Below, piece by piece: positions 12,321 through 20,561 of a stretch of 64,000 nt of DNA. The DNA comes from Hyphomicrobiales bacterium (GTDB taxonomy: Bacteria; Pseudomonadota; Alphaproteobacteria; Rhizobiales; Beijerinckiaceae): contig CAKNFJ010000001.1 of NCBI GenBank assembly GCA_930633495.1, positions 4,177,001 to 4,241,000 on the forward strand. Direction: 5' to 3'. Both the position numbers and the translations under genes were made by a program. Under the pieces are notes generated by a model, which searched no databases, was not told the origin of the DNA, and saw only the letters and a program-made list of their open reading frames with translations. Numbering within the stretch: position 1 is the first letter of the stretch; each line of letters begins with the position of its first letter.

Positions 12321-12724
12321 GCCAGTCGGCCGGACGGCCGCTCTCGCTTGCGAGGGAGGAAAGTCCGGGCTCCACGGAAACACGGTGCCGGATAACGTCC
12401 GGCGGGGGCGACCCCAGGGAAAGCGCCACAGAGATCGAACCGCCTCGCGCCGGGAGCTTCGGCTTTCTTGGCGAGGTAAGGGTGAAAAGGTGCGGTAAGA
12501 GCGCACCGCGGACCCGGCAACGGGGACGGCATGGCAAGCCCCACCGGGAGCAAAACCGAATAGGGACGACGCTTTCCGCGCAAGTGGAGAGGGGCTGGTT
12601 TCTGAGCCCCGTCGTCCGGGTTGGTTGCTCGAGGCGCGCAGCAATGCGCGTCCCAGAGGAATGGCCGTCACGTCGGAGGAGCGATCCTCCGGCCATCCAG
12701 AACCCGGCTTACAGGCCGGCTGGC
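12321..12724 (+). ncRNA. rnpB: RNase P RNA, bacterial type A
   Basis: About 404 nt. The conserved 5' core GAGGAAAGTCCGGGCTCC lies at about 12353-12372. The 3' core follows as CCAGAACCCGGCTTACAGG. P1 closes the molecule: GCCAGTCGGCC at 12321-12331 pairs with GGCCGGCTGGC at 12714-12724 with a single G-U. This is the catalytic RNA that matures tRNA 5' ends, acting with RnpA. Open frames overlapping this span on both strands are not genes. Confidence 0.95.
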
Positions 12725-12742
12725 ACCCTCGCATGACGAAAT

Positions 12743-12774
12743 GGGCCGGGAGCGATCCCGGCCCTTCGTTTTTT
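12743..12774 (+). terminator. Rho-independent terminator of rnpB
   Basis: Arms GGGCCGGGA and TCCCGGCCC (9 bp) around GCGA, followed by TTCGTTTTTT. It starts 18 bp after the RNase P RNA 3' end. Confidence 0.88.
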
Positions 12775-12795
12775 GCCCGCAGCTTGCACGGGCGT

Positions 12796-13746
12796 TCAGA
12801 GCGTATAGCTCCATTCGGCCGGCACGAAGCGGAAGCCGTTGCCGCTCTTCCTCACCGTGCCGAAGCCGGGGAAGGGCATGTGCGAGCCGCTGAACGGAAT
12901 GCCGTCCGCGGCGATCATGTCGAGGACGCGCCGGCGCGAGGCGGCTGCCTGGGCGCCGTCGGCGTCGAAGACGAAGGTGATCTCCGGGCGCGCGGTCTGG
13001 ATCGCGACGTTGTGCACGCAGTCGGCGACCAGCAGGATCTGCTCCTTGCCGGAGGAGACCCGCAGGATGCCGTGGCCCGGCGTATGGCCGGGGGCATCCT
13101 CGAGGTTCAGCCCGGTTGAGACCTCGCCGGCCTTCACCTTGCGGGTGCGGGCGGCATAGGGTGCCAGCGAGTTGCGGGCGGATTCGAAGAACGGCTTGGC
13201 CTCGGCCGGAACCCGGCTGAGAATGCCGTCATCGTGCCAGAAGGCGTATTCCGTCTCGTTGATGACGACCTCGGCATTGGGGAAGCGCGCGGTCTTCTGC
13301 GCGGTGACGAGCCCCTCGGCATGGTCGGGGTGGGCATGGGTCAGGATCACGGCATCGATCTGGGCGGGCTCGATGCCGGCTGCGCGGAGATTGGCCTCCG
13401 CCCGGCCCATCGTGTCGCCGAGCCCGGTCCAGGCGCCGCCGCCGGTGTCGAGGAGATAGGTCCGGTCCCTGGTGTTGATGACGAAGGCGTTGACCGAAGT
13501 CGGCAGCGCATCGGTCATTCCCGCCTCGGCGACGAGGCGCGAGACCTCGCCGGCCTCAGTGCTCGCGAAGGATTTCGCCCCGAGCGGCACATAGCCGTCC
13601 AGGATCGCGGTGATCTCGATGTCGCCGACCTTGCGGCGATAGATGCCCGGGACTTGCGCGGCGGTCTGCGGGGCGCGGGCGAGAGCGGGCAATGCCGGGA
13701 GAAGCGCGGCGGCCGAGCCGGCAAGCCATTGGCGACGGTTCAACAT
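12796..13746 (-). CDS. Secreted MBL-fold metallohydrolase
   Basis: 316 residues. The N-terminus NRRQWLAGSAAALLPALPALARA looks like a twin-arginine signal (RR at 4-5, hydrophobic core, AxA-like end), so export folded to the periplasm is predicted. The metallo-beta-lactamase motif THAHPDH is at 136-142, with further His/Asp ligands in APGHTPGH and VADCVH. The substrate is unknown. The closest general class is the lactonase/hydrolase group. It lies upstream of ohr on the same strand, with 129 bp between. Confidence 0.85.
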   Translation of the reverse strand: MLNRRQWLAGSAAALLPALPALARAPQTAAQVPGIYRRKVGDIEITAILDGYVPLGAKSFASTEAGEVSRLVAEAGMTDALPTSVNAFVINTRDRTYLLDTGGGAWTGLGDTMGRAEANLRAAGIEPAQIDAVILTHAHPDHAEGLVTAQKTARFPNAEVVINETEYAFWHDDGILSRVPAEAKPFFESARNSLAPYAARTRKVKAGEVSTGLNLEDAPGHTPGHGILRVSSGKEQILLVADCVHNVAIQTARPEITFVFDADGAQAAASRRRVLDMIAADGIPFSGSHMPFPGFGTVRKSGNGFRFVPAEWSYTL

Positions 13747-13825
13747 GGCTGTGTTCCAGAGGCTGGAGGAAAAGGCTTCCGGAAACGACGCCCGCGCCGC
13801 CCGAAGGTGGCGTGGGACTTGATCG

Positions 13826-13855
13826 TCTCGCGGCCAGGATGGCCCGGCCGCGAGA
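13826..13855 (-). terminator. Strong hairpin downstream of ohr
   Basis: Arms TCTCGCGGCC and GGCCGCGAGA (10 bp, perfect) around a 10-base loop, 20 bp after the ohr stop. There is no T-run on either strand, so it may be a stabilising or weak termination hairpin. Confidence 0.45.
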
Positions 13856-13875
13856 GGAAGATGGGCGGGCGGGCC

Positions 13876-14301
13876 TCAGGCCGCAACCTGCAGGTCGACA
13901 GAGATGTTGCCACGGGTCGCGTGGGAATAGGGGCAAACGATATGGGCCTTCTGGACGAGATCCTCGACCTTGGCCTTGTCGAGGCCCGGCACGGAGATGG
14001 TCAGCTTGACCGCGATGCCGAAGCCGGTGCCGTCGTCGCGCGGGCCGATGCCAACATCGGCGCTGACGCGGGCATTCTCGGGAACCTTCACGCCTTCCTT
14101 GCCGGCGACGAACTTCAGCGCGCCGAGGAAGCAGGCCGAATAGCCCATCGAGAAGAGCTGCTCGGGATTGGTGCCTTCGCCGCCGCCGCCGCCGAGTTCC
14201 TTGGGCGTGTTCAGCACGAGCTTGACGTTGCCGGTGTCGGTCGCGGCCTGGCCTTCGCGGCCGCCGGTAGCGGAACCATGGGCGGTGTAGAGGATCTTCA
14301 T
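13876..14301 (-). CDS. ohr: Organic hydroperoxide resistance protein Ohr
   Basis: 141 residues, the usual Ohr length. The thiol-peroxidase cysteines are Cys57 (YSACFLGAL) and Cys123 (HIVCPYSHATRGN), with conserved Arg15 and Glu47 (NPEQLF). It reduces organic and fatty-acid hydroperoxides using lipoylated proteins as reductant (family knowledge). It is divergent from ohrR, with the operator between them. Confidence 0.96.
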   Translation of the reverse strand: MKILYTAHGSATGGREGQAATDTGNVKLVLNTPKELGGGGGEGTNPEQLFSMGYSACFLGALKFVAGKEGVKVPENARVSADVGIGPRDDGTGFGIAVKLTISVPGLDKAKVEDLVQKAHIVCPYSHATRGNISVDLQVAA

Positions 14302-14340
14302 GGGAGGGCTCCTTGCTTGGGTGGGTCAGTGGTTGCTATT

Positions 14341-14374
14341 TAGATTGTGCACAATTAGATTGTCAACAACTAAT
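14341..14374. promoter_or_regulatory. Predicted OhrR operator, two tandem boxes
   Basis: ATTGTGCACAAT at 14344-14355 is a perfect 12-bp palindrome. A second, degenerate copy TAGATTGTCAACAACTAA starts 15 bp later, and both begin TAGATTGT (14341 and 14356). The position between ohr and ohrR and the AT-rich dyad fit OhrR boxes known in other proteobacteria. Confidence 0.7.
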
Positions 14375-14429
14375 TCGAGACTGCGCGGAGGCGGTTGATT
14401 ATGGGGCCGCTTTCGGTTTTGCGTGAAGC

Positions 14430-14915
14430 ATGTTGGTCGGTGAGGGCGCGATGGCGAAGCGGGACAAGGCCGGGGACGGGATGCCGCGCCTGGAGCAGCA
14501 GCTCTGCTTCGCGGTCTATCAGGTCGGCCATGCCTTCAACCGGGCCTATCGCCCGATCCTGGTCGAGCTTGGGCTCACCTATCCGCAATATCTCGTCATG
14601 CTCGTGCTCTGGGAGCAGGACGGGTTGGCGGTGAAGGAGCTCGGCGAGCGGCTGATGCTCGATTCCGGCACGCTGACGCCGTTGCTGAAGCGGCTGGAGG
14701 CCTCCGGCCTGATCCGGCGCGAGCGCGACGCCCGCGACGAGCGGCAGGTGCGCATCCGCCTTGCCGAGAAGGGCGAGGGGTTGCGGGAGCAGGGGCGCTG
14801 CGTCCAGGAGGCGATCGGGCGCGCGCTGGGCGGGACGGCCGGGGAGGCGGAGCGGCTGCGCAGCCAGCTCGATCTCGTCCGCGATGCGCTGCTGGTGTCC
14901 TCCCGCGACGACTGA
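14430..14915 (+). CDS. ohrR: MarR-family peroxide-sensing repressor OhrR
   Basis: 161 residues from the ATG at 14430; an ATG at 14451 is equally possible and would give 154. The reactive-cysteine region EQQLCFAVY is followed by the OhrR hallmark LTYPQYLVMLVLWE, then a winged helix (KELGERLMLDSGTLTPLLKRLE). It represses ohr until its cysteine is oxidised by organic peroxide. Divergent orientation to ohr supports the call. Confidence 0.93.
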   Translation: MLVGEGAMAKRDKAGDGMPRLEQQLCFAVYQVGHAFNRAYRPILVELGLTYPQYLVMLVLWEQDGLAVKELGERLMLDSGTLTPLLKRLEASGLIRRERDARDERQVRIRLAEKGEGLREQGRCVQEAIGRALGGTAGEAERLRSQLDLVRDALLVSSRDD

Positions 14916-14941
14916 GCGCGCCGCCTTTCATCCATGATGCT

Positions 14942-14986
14942 CGTCATTCCGGATCGGCGCCGCTTCGCGGCTTGTCCGGAATGACG
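14942..14986. repeat. 45-bp inverted repeat, family E short form
   Basis: Perfect 12-bp ends CGTCATTCCGGA and TCCGGAATGACG, with an inner GCCGC/GCGGC pair. It lies 26 bp after ohrR and may serve as its transcript end. Confidence 0.7.
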
Positions 14987-15077
14987 GCCGTTTTCTGAAA
15001 AATTTTTCGCAGCAAAGGGCATCTCGCCGCCGGCCGATGGGGTCGGGCGGCGCCGAATTGCGCGTGCTTACGGATAC

Positions 15078-15089
15078 TTAACCTTAACG
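15078..15089 (+). promoter_or_regulatory. Tandem CtrA-like half-sites upstream of mraZ
   Basis: TTAACC and TTAACG lie side by side (TTAA starts 6 bp apart rather than the canonical 11). About 240 bp upstream of the mraZ start. Confidence 0.3.
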
Positions 15090-15141
15090 GGTTGTGATGC
15101 CGGAGAGTCCCCGCGGGTGCGCCGTTGCGCCTGCGATTCCA

Positions 15142-15170
15142 TTGACGCCCATGAAGGCCCATGCTATCCC
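15142..15170 (+). promoter_or_regulatory. Candidate dcw promoter
   Basis: TTGACG (15142-15147), 17 bp, TATCCC (15165-15170). It would leave a leader of about 150 nt before mraZ. It rests on pattern only. Confidence 0.35.
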
Positions 15171-15329
15171 AAATCATCCCGTCGAAGCCGGCAGGCAAAC
15201 TTCAGGTCAGGGTCCGTGTGCCGCGCGGATTTTGGCTCCCGGAGACGCCTTGCCCGCTTCGGCGGGGGGTCTTTTCGCCGCCCGCCTCGCAGCGCTGCGG
15301 CGCCTTGAAGAGCAGGCCGGGAGGCGGCG

Positions 15330-15806
15330 TTGACGGACCGCTTCGTCTCGAACTTCACCAACCGGCTCGACGCCAAGGGGCGTGTTTCCATTCCTTCCAG
15401 CTTCCGGGCGGTCCTGGCGAAGGACGGCTACGAGGGCCTCTATGTCCATCAGGCGCTCGATCTGCCGGCGCTGGATGCCGGCGGCAACGCGCTCAGGGCT
15501 ACGATCGACGACATTCTCGCGCGCTTCTCGCCGTTCTCGGACGAATGGGAGCTGCTTTCGACGGCACTCAACGGCACCTCGGAGGTGCTGCGGGTCGATA
15601 CGGAGGGGCGGATGGTGCTGAGCGAGGCGCTGAAGGCGCATGCCGGGATCGGCGACACGGTGACCTTCGTGGGGCACGGCCACAAATTCCAGATCTGGGA
15701 GCCCGAGCGCTTCCGGGCCCATCTCGACGCGGCGCGGACGCGGCTGCGCGACGTCAAGCGTGCGCTGGGCGGCCTGTCCGGTTCGGCGGGAGGGGCGGGC
15801 GCATGA
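15330..15806 (+). CDS. mraZ: Transcriptional regulator MraZ
   Basis: 158 residues containing two SpoVT/AbrB-like MraZ repeats ([19 protein letters not shown] near the start, then [19 protein letters not shown]). In other bacteria it binds upstream of mraZ and controls the dcw operon. The start is TTG at 15330, supported by GGGAGG 5 bp upstream and by [18 protein letters not shown] matching the family N-terminus. The stop overlaps the rsmH ATG by 4 bp. Confidence 0.94.
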   Translation: MTDRFVSNFTNRLDAKGRVSIPSSFRAVLAKDGYEGLYVHQALDLPALDAGGNALRATIDDILARFSPFSDEWELLSTALNGTSEVLRVDTEGRMVLSEALKAHAGIGDTVTFVGHGHKFQIWEPERFRAHLDAARTRLRDVKRALGGLSGSAGGAGA

Positions 15807-16828
15807 CGGGTCCCGCTGATCACGGCGGCGCGGCTCCCCATGTCCCGGTGCTGCTCGCCGAGGTTCTGGAGGCGCTGGCGCCGCAGCCGGGCGGGCGCTA
15901 TCTCGACGGCACCTTCGGGGCTGGCGGCTACACGCGGGCCATCCTCGATGCGGCGCCGGGCGCGACCCTGCTCGGGCTCGACCGCGATCCCTCGGCGATC
16001 GCCGGCGGCGCCGACCTCGTCGCGGCGATGGCCGGGCGGCTGACGCTGTCGCAGGCCTGCTTCGGCGAGCTTGCCGAGGAGGCTGAGAATTTCAGGATGA
16101 CGCCGCTCGATGGCGTCGTGCTCGACATCGGCGTCTCGTCGATGCAGATCGACCAGGCGGAGCGCGGGTTTTCGTTCCGCTTCGACGGGCCGCTCGACAT
16201 GCGCATGAGCGGGCAGGGGCAGAGCGCGGCCGATATCGTCAACGAGGCCGAGGAAGCTCTCCTCGCCAACATTTTCTACCATTACGGCGAGGAACGCCGC
16301 TCGCGCGCCGTGGCACGGGCCGTCGTCGAGGCGCGCCGCAAGGCGCCGCTCGCCACCACCAAGCAGCTCGCCGATCTCGTCGCCGGCATCGTGCGCGGCG
16401 AGCCGGGCGGGGCGCATCCGGCGACGCGCGTCTTCCAGGCGCTGCGCATCGCCGTCAATGACGAGCTCGGAGAGCTGGTCAGGGCGCTGCATGCGGCCGA
16501 GGCCGTGCTGAAGCCCAGCGGGCGGCTCGTCGTCGTGACCTTCCATTCGCTGGAAGACCGCATCGTCAAGCAGTTCTTTGCCGAACGTTCCGGCCGTGTG
16601 CCGGCCGGTTCGCGTCACGCTCCTGCCGTATCGGCGGCGCAGCCGACCTTCCGGCTGATCAGCAAGGGTGCGGTCGGGCCGTCAGAGGCGGAGATGCGCG
16701 CCAATCCGCGGGCGCGTTCCGCCAAGCTGCGTGCCGCCGCGCGCAACGAAGCCCCGGCGCGCGCCGCCGAAGCCGGCCTCGTCGCGCTTTCGACCGTTCC
16801 CGACCCGCAGCCGCGCCGGAGATCCTGA
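15803..16828 (+). CDS. rsmH: 16S rRNA (cytosine-1402-N4) methyltransferase
   Basis: 341 residues. The SAM-binding motif [14 protein letters not shown] is near 35-48, with DIGVSSMQ(I/L)[16 protein letters not shown] and the C-terminal [10 protein letters not shown] segment, all diagnostic of RsmH/MraW. It methylates C1402 of 16S rRNA. It overlaps mraZ by ATGA and is followed after 2 bp by ftsL. The last 60 residues are Ala/Arg-rich. Confidence 0.97.
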   Translation: MTGPADHGGAAPHVPVLLAEVLEALAPQPGGRYLDGTFGAGGYTRAILDAAPGATLLGLDRDPSAIAGGADLVAAMAGRLTLSQACFGELAEEAENFRMTPLDGVVLDIGVSSMQIDQAERGFSFRFDGPLDMRMSGQGQSAADIVNEAEEALLANIFYHYGEERRSRAVARAVVEARRKAPLATTKQLADLVAGIVRGEPGGAHPATRVFQALRIAVNDELGELVRALHAAEAVLKPSGRLVVVTFHSLEDRIVKQFFAERSGRVPAGSRHAPAVSAAQPTFRLISKGAVGPSEAEMRANPRARSAKLRAAARNEAPARAAEAGLVALSTVPDPQPRRRS

Positions 16829-16830
16829 GC

Positions 16831-17220
16831 GTGATCAAGCTCCTGCATGTCATCGCCATCGGCGCGCTGGTCTCCTCGGCGGTCTATGCCTATTCGATCA
16901 AATACGAGACGACGCTGGCGGCCGAGCATCTCCAGAAGCTCAAGGCCAAGACCCAGCGCGAGCGCGACGCGATCCAGGTGCTCAAGGCCGAGTGGCAGTT
17001 CCTGAACCGGCCCGACCGGGTTCAGGCCCTGGCCGAACGCCATCTCGATCTTCAGCCTTTCGTCGTGACGCAGGTGGTGAAGGTGTCCGAGATCCCCAAC
17101 CGCGGCCCGAAGGTCGATACCATCGGCCGCAAGCTCGAGGATCTCGGTCTCGGCCTGCCCACCGAGACGCCCCGGAGCACCACCAAGGCGAGCGCGACGA
17201 CGCCTGGAGCCAAGCCATGA
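16831..17220 (+). CDS. ftsL: Cell division protein FtsL
   Basis: 129 residues starting with GTG. One membrane helix (about 4-20) is followed by a heptad-like coiled-coil region (28-58) and a polar tail. It belongs to the FtsQLB complex that activates FtsWI. Assignment rests on these features and on position between rsmH and ftsI. The stop overlaps the ftsI start (ATGA). Confidence 0.9.
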   Translation: MIKLLHVIAIGALVSSAVYAYSIKYETTLAAEHLQKLKAKTQRERDAIQVLKAEWQFLNRPDRVQALAERHLDLQPFVVTQVVKVSEIPNRGPKVDTIGRKLEDLGLGLPTETPRSTTKASATTPGAKP

Positions 17221-19004
17221 CCGAGCAGACTCAGACCAAGGCGCCGATGGAGCCGCAGGGCGAGGCGACCGAGACGGCCGAGAGCGTGGTCAAGCGCGGG
17301 CGCCTGGCCTGGCTGCGCGACGTCTTCCGCATGAGCGGCGAGAAGAGTCAGCCGCGCGTCGGCCTGGTGATCCTCGGCTTCTCGGCGCTGTTCATCGCCA
17401 TCACCGGCCGGCTCGCCCTGCTGGCGGCGCTGCCGAACGAGCAGGTCGGCCTGCGCCGCGCCACCTCCAATGCGATTTCCGCCGCCCGGCCTGACATCAC
17501 CGACCGCAACGGCGAGGTGATGGCGACCGATATCCGCACGGTCTCGGTCTTCGCCGAACCGCGCAAGATCCTCGACAAGGACGAGGCGACCGAGCTGCTG
17601 ACGGCGGTTCTGCCGGACCTCGACGCCAAGGACCTGCGCGAGAAGCTCGGCACCAAGAAGGGCTTCGTCTGGGTCAAGCGCGAGATCACGCCACGCCAGC
17701 AGGCCGAGGTGCACCGGCTCGGCATCCCCGGCGTCGGCTTCGTGCCGGAGAACAAGCGCGTCTATCCGAACGGCACGGCGGCGGCGCATGTGCTCGGCTT
17801 CGCCAATATCGACAATGTCGGCATCGCCGGCATCGAGAAATACATCGACTCGCAGGGGCTGCAGGATCTGAATGGCGCCGGGCTCGCGACCGAGGCGTCC
17901 GACCTCAAACCCGTCCAGCTCTCGATCGACCTGCGCGTCCAGCACCTGCTGCGCGACGAGCTCGCCAAGGGCATCGAGCGCTTCAAGGCCATCGCCGCGG
18001 CCGGCGCGATCATGGACGTGAACACCGGAGAGGTGATCGCGCTCGCCTCGCTGCCGGATTTCGACCCGAACAACCCGGTCGACGCGCTGGAGAAGGACCG
18101 GATCAACCGGATGAATGTCGGCGTCTACGAGATGGGCTCGACCTTCAAGGCGCTGACCATCGCCATGGCGCTGGATTCCGGCAAGGCCAACATCAATTCA
18201 AGCTATTCGACTGCCGGCGGCATGATGCGGTTCGGCCGGCAGGTGATCAAGGAATACCACGGCACCGGCCGCACGCTCACCGTGCCCGAGGTCTTCCTGC
18301 ACTCGTCCAATATGGGCTCGATCAAGATGGCGCTCGCCGTCGGCGTCGAGGGCCACAAGGCCTTCCTCAAGAAGATGATGCAGCTCGACCGGATGACGAC
18401 GGAGCTGCCGGAAAGCGCTGCGCCGATCGTTCCGCAGCGCTGGGGCGAGATCAACACCGCGACCATCGCCTTCGGCCACGGCCTCGCAGTGGCGCCGCTG
18501 CAGGCGCTGTCGGCTGTCGCCGCGCTGGTCAATGGCGGCTACCTGATGAAGCCGACCTTCCTGAAGCGCTCGGAAGAGGATGCGCGCAAGGTCGCGACGC
18601 GCGTGATCAAGCCGGAGACCTCCGAGGCGATGCGCTTCATCATGCGGCTCAACGGCGAGAAGGGCTCGGCCCGCAAGGCCGACGTTCCCGGCTATTTCGT
18701 CGGCGGCAAGACCGGCACGGCCGAAAAGGTCATCAACGGCCGCTACGCCAAGAACAAGAACTTCACGACCTTCACGGCGATCGCTCCCTCCGACAAGCCG
18801 AAATACCTGTTCCTCGCGATCTATGACGAGCCGAAGGGCTATGCCGAGAGTGGCGGCTACTCGACCGCCGCCTGGAACGCCGGCGTCACCACCGGCAAGG
18901 TGATCGAGCGTGCCGCGCCCATCCTCGGTCTCTCGCCGCGCTTCGACCCGCCGCCGTCGCCCTTCCCGCTGATGGCAAAGCTCGGGGCCTGGGGTTCGCG
19001 CTGA
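17217..19004 (+). CDS. ftsI: Septal peptidoglycan transpeptidase FtsI (PBP3)
   Basis: 595 residues. A cytoplasmic N-terminus, one membrane helix (about 47-70), a PBP dimerisation domain (88-215) and a transpeptidase domain follow. Active-site motifs: Ser308 in STFK (308-311), SSN at 363-365, KTGT at 498-501. It crosslinks septal peptidoglycan with FtsW as partner. The ATG at 17217 overlaps ftsL; the same frame stays open upstream to 16668 inside rsmH, which is not coding for this protein. Confidence 0.97.
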   Translation: MTEQTQTKAPMEPQGEATETAESVVKRGRLAWLRDVFRMSGEKSQPRVGLVILGFSALFIAITGRLALLAALPNEQVGLRRATSNAISAARPDITDRNGEVMATDIRTVSVFAEPRKILDKDEATELLTAVLPDLDAKDLREKLGTKKGFVWVKREITPRQQAEVHRLGIPGVGFVPENKRVYPNGTAAAHVLGFANIDNVGIAGIEKYIDSQGLQDLNGAGLATEASDLKPVQLSIDLRVQHLLRDELAKGIERFKAIAAAGAIMDVNTGEVIALASLPDFDPNNPVDALEKDRINRMNVGVYEMGSTFKALTIAMALDSGKANINSSYSTAGGMMRFGRQVIKEYHGTGRTLTVPEVFLHSSNMGSIKMALAVGVEGHKAFLKKMMQLDRMTTELPESAAPIVPQRWGEINTATIAFGHGLAVAPLQALSAVAALVNGGYLMKPTFLKRSEEDARKVATRVIKPETSEAMRFIMRLNGEKGSARKADVPGYFVGGKTGTAEKVINGRYAKNKNFTTFTAIAPSDKPKYLFLAIYDEPKGYAESGGYSTAAWNAGVTTGKVIERAAPILGLSPRFDPPPSPFPLMAKLGAWGSR

Positions 19005-19025
19005 ACTCGGCCTATACACGGTGAC

Positions 19026-20483
19026 ATGACGATGACCGGATACAGCCTCGGAGACCTCTTCCCCGAGACCTTCGACGACGAGGCCGCCAGCCAGCAGGTG
19101 CATGGCGTCGCCTTTGACAGTCGCAAGATCACGGGGGACGACGTCTTCGTCGCGCTGGCCGGTGCCAAGGCGGATGGTGCGCGCTTCATCATGGATGCGG
19201 TGGGGCATGGCGCCGTCGCCGTGATTTCGGGCGGCCCGCGCCCGGACGATCTGCCGGCCGGCGTCGCCTTCGCGCAGGTCGACGATCCGCGGCTCGCGCT
19301 CGCACTGGCCGCCGCGAAGATCCATCCGCGCCAGCCGGAGACGATCGTCGCCGTGACCGGGACGAGCGGCAAATCCTCGGTGGCGGATTTCACGCGGCAG
19401 ATCTTCCAGGCGCTCGGCCATGAGGCGGCGAGCGTCGGCACGATCGGCGTGGTGACGAACAAGGGTGCCGATTACGGCTCGCTGACGACGCCCGACCCGC
19501 TCTCGCTGCATGCTTCGCTCGACAGGCTCGCCGGCAACGGCGTCACCCATCTGGCGATGGAAGCCTCCTCCCATGGGCTCGATCAGCGCCGCCTCGACGG
19601 GGTGCGGCTGAAGGCCGGCGCCTTCCTCAATCTCGGGCGCGATCATCTCGACTATCACCCGAGCGTCGAGGAATACCTCGCGGCCAAGCTGCGGCTCTGG
19701 ACGCTGCTGCCGGAAGGCGCACCCGTCGTGATCAACCGCGACGAGCCCTATGCGGAAGAGGCGGCGCAGGCTGCGGCCAAGGCCGGACATCCGATCATCG
19801 GCATCGGCCGCAAGGGCGAGACCCTGCGGCTGCTCGCCAATGAACGCGACGGTTTCTCGCAGCGGCTGACGGTCGGCTTCGGCGGCAAGCCGCTTTCGGT
19901 CGCGTTGCCGCTGGTCGGCGATTTCATGGCCGGCAATGCGCTCGTCGCCGCCGGGCTCGCGATGGCGACCGGCGAGGACACCGAAGCGGCGCTCCGGGCA
20001 ATTTCCGGGCTGAAGGGCGTGGCCGGGCGGCTGGAACGTATCGGCGAGGCCAATGGCGGCCTCGTCGTGGTCGATTATGCCCATAAGCCGGATGCGCTCG
20101 CTGCGGTGCTGACGACGTTGCGGCCTTATGCGACGGGGCGGTTGATCTGCGTCTTCGGCTGCGGCGGCGACCGCGACAAGGGCAAGCGCCCGCTGATGGG
20201 CGCGATCGCGGCCGAGAAGGCCGACATCGCCATCGTTACCGACGACAATCCGCGCAGCGAGGACCCCGGGACGATCCGGGCCGAGATCATGGCCGCTTCG
20301 CCGAAGCTTAGCGAGATCGGCGACCGCGAGGAGGCGATCCGCGCGGCGGTGAAGATGCTGGAGCCTGGGGATTTGCTGGTCGTCGCCGGAAAAGGCCATG
20401 AAACCGGCCAGATCATAGGCGACCGCACGCTGCCCTTCTCGGACCACGACGTGGTTCGCAAGGCGCTGGGGCATGGGGTTTGA
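19026..20483 (+). CDS. murE: UDP-MurNAc-L-Ala-D-Glu:meso-DAP ligase
   Basis: 485 residues. P-loop TGTSGKSS at 111-118, the Mur-ligase middle and C-terminal domains, and the DDNPRSEDP motif near 400, which marks the meso-diaminopimelate-specific form. It adds the third residue of the stem peptide. ATG at 19026 or 19032; both fit. Confidence 0.97.
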   Translation: MTMTGYSLGDLFPETFDDEAASQQVHGVAFDSRKITGDDVFVALAGAKADGARFIMDAVGHGAVAVISGGPRPDDLPAGVAFAQVDDPRLALALAAAKIHPRQPETIVAVTGTSGKSSVADFTRQIFQALGHEAASVGTIGVVTNKGADYGSLTTPDPLSLHASLDRLAGNGVTHLAMEASSHGLDQRRLDGVRLKAGAFLNLGRDHLDYHPSVEEYLAAKLRLWTLLPEGAPVVINRDEPYAEEAAQAAAKAGHPIIGIGRKGETLRLLANERDGFSQRLTVGFGGKPLSVALPLVGDFMAGNALVAAGLAMATGEDTEAALRAISGLKGVAGRLERIGEANGGLVVVDYAHKPDALAAVLTTLRPYATGRLICVFGCGGDRDKGKRPLMGAIAAEKADIAIVTDDNPRSEDPGTIRAEIMAASPKLSEIGDREEAIRAAVKMLEPGDLLVVAGKGHETGQIIGDRTLPFSDHDVVRKALGHGV

Positions 20484-20561
20484 TCCCATGCCCCAGACCA
20501 TGATTTCGCGCGAATTCTTGTCGCCCTGTCGGGCGGAAAGCGCGCTACCGGAGATGACGAG

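Larger units (their letters stand above)
14987..15329. other. Leader region of the dcw cluster
   Basis: It holds tandem CtrA-like half-sites and a candidate promoter (listed separately) and a small CCCGC-TTCG-GCGGG hairpin at 15253-15266 followed by GGGTCTTTT. No clear TGGG-repeat MraZ box was seen. A frame in phase with rsmH is open from 15161 but carries no recognisable protein upstream of 15803. Confidence 0.5.

Noticed and set aside
12226..12893. Several open frames on both strands over the RNase P RNA
   Set aside because: The conserved type A RNase P core and P1 pairing explain this DNA; the frames share no protein features.
15161..15802. In-frame upstream extension of rsmH
   Set aside because: It overlaps mraZ in another frame, and RsmH homologues begin near 15803, where an ATGA coupling is present.
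16668..17216. In-frame upstream extension of ftsI
   Set aside because: It runs through rsmH and ftsL; FtsI begins at the ATG overlapping the ftsL stop.
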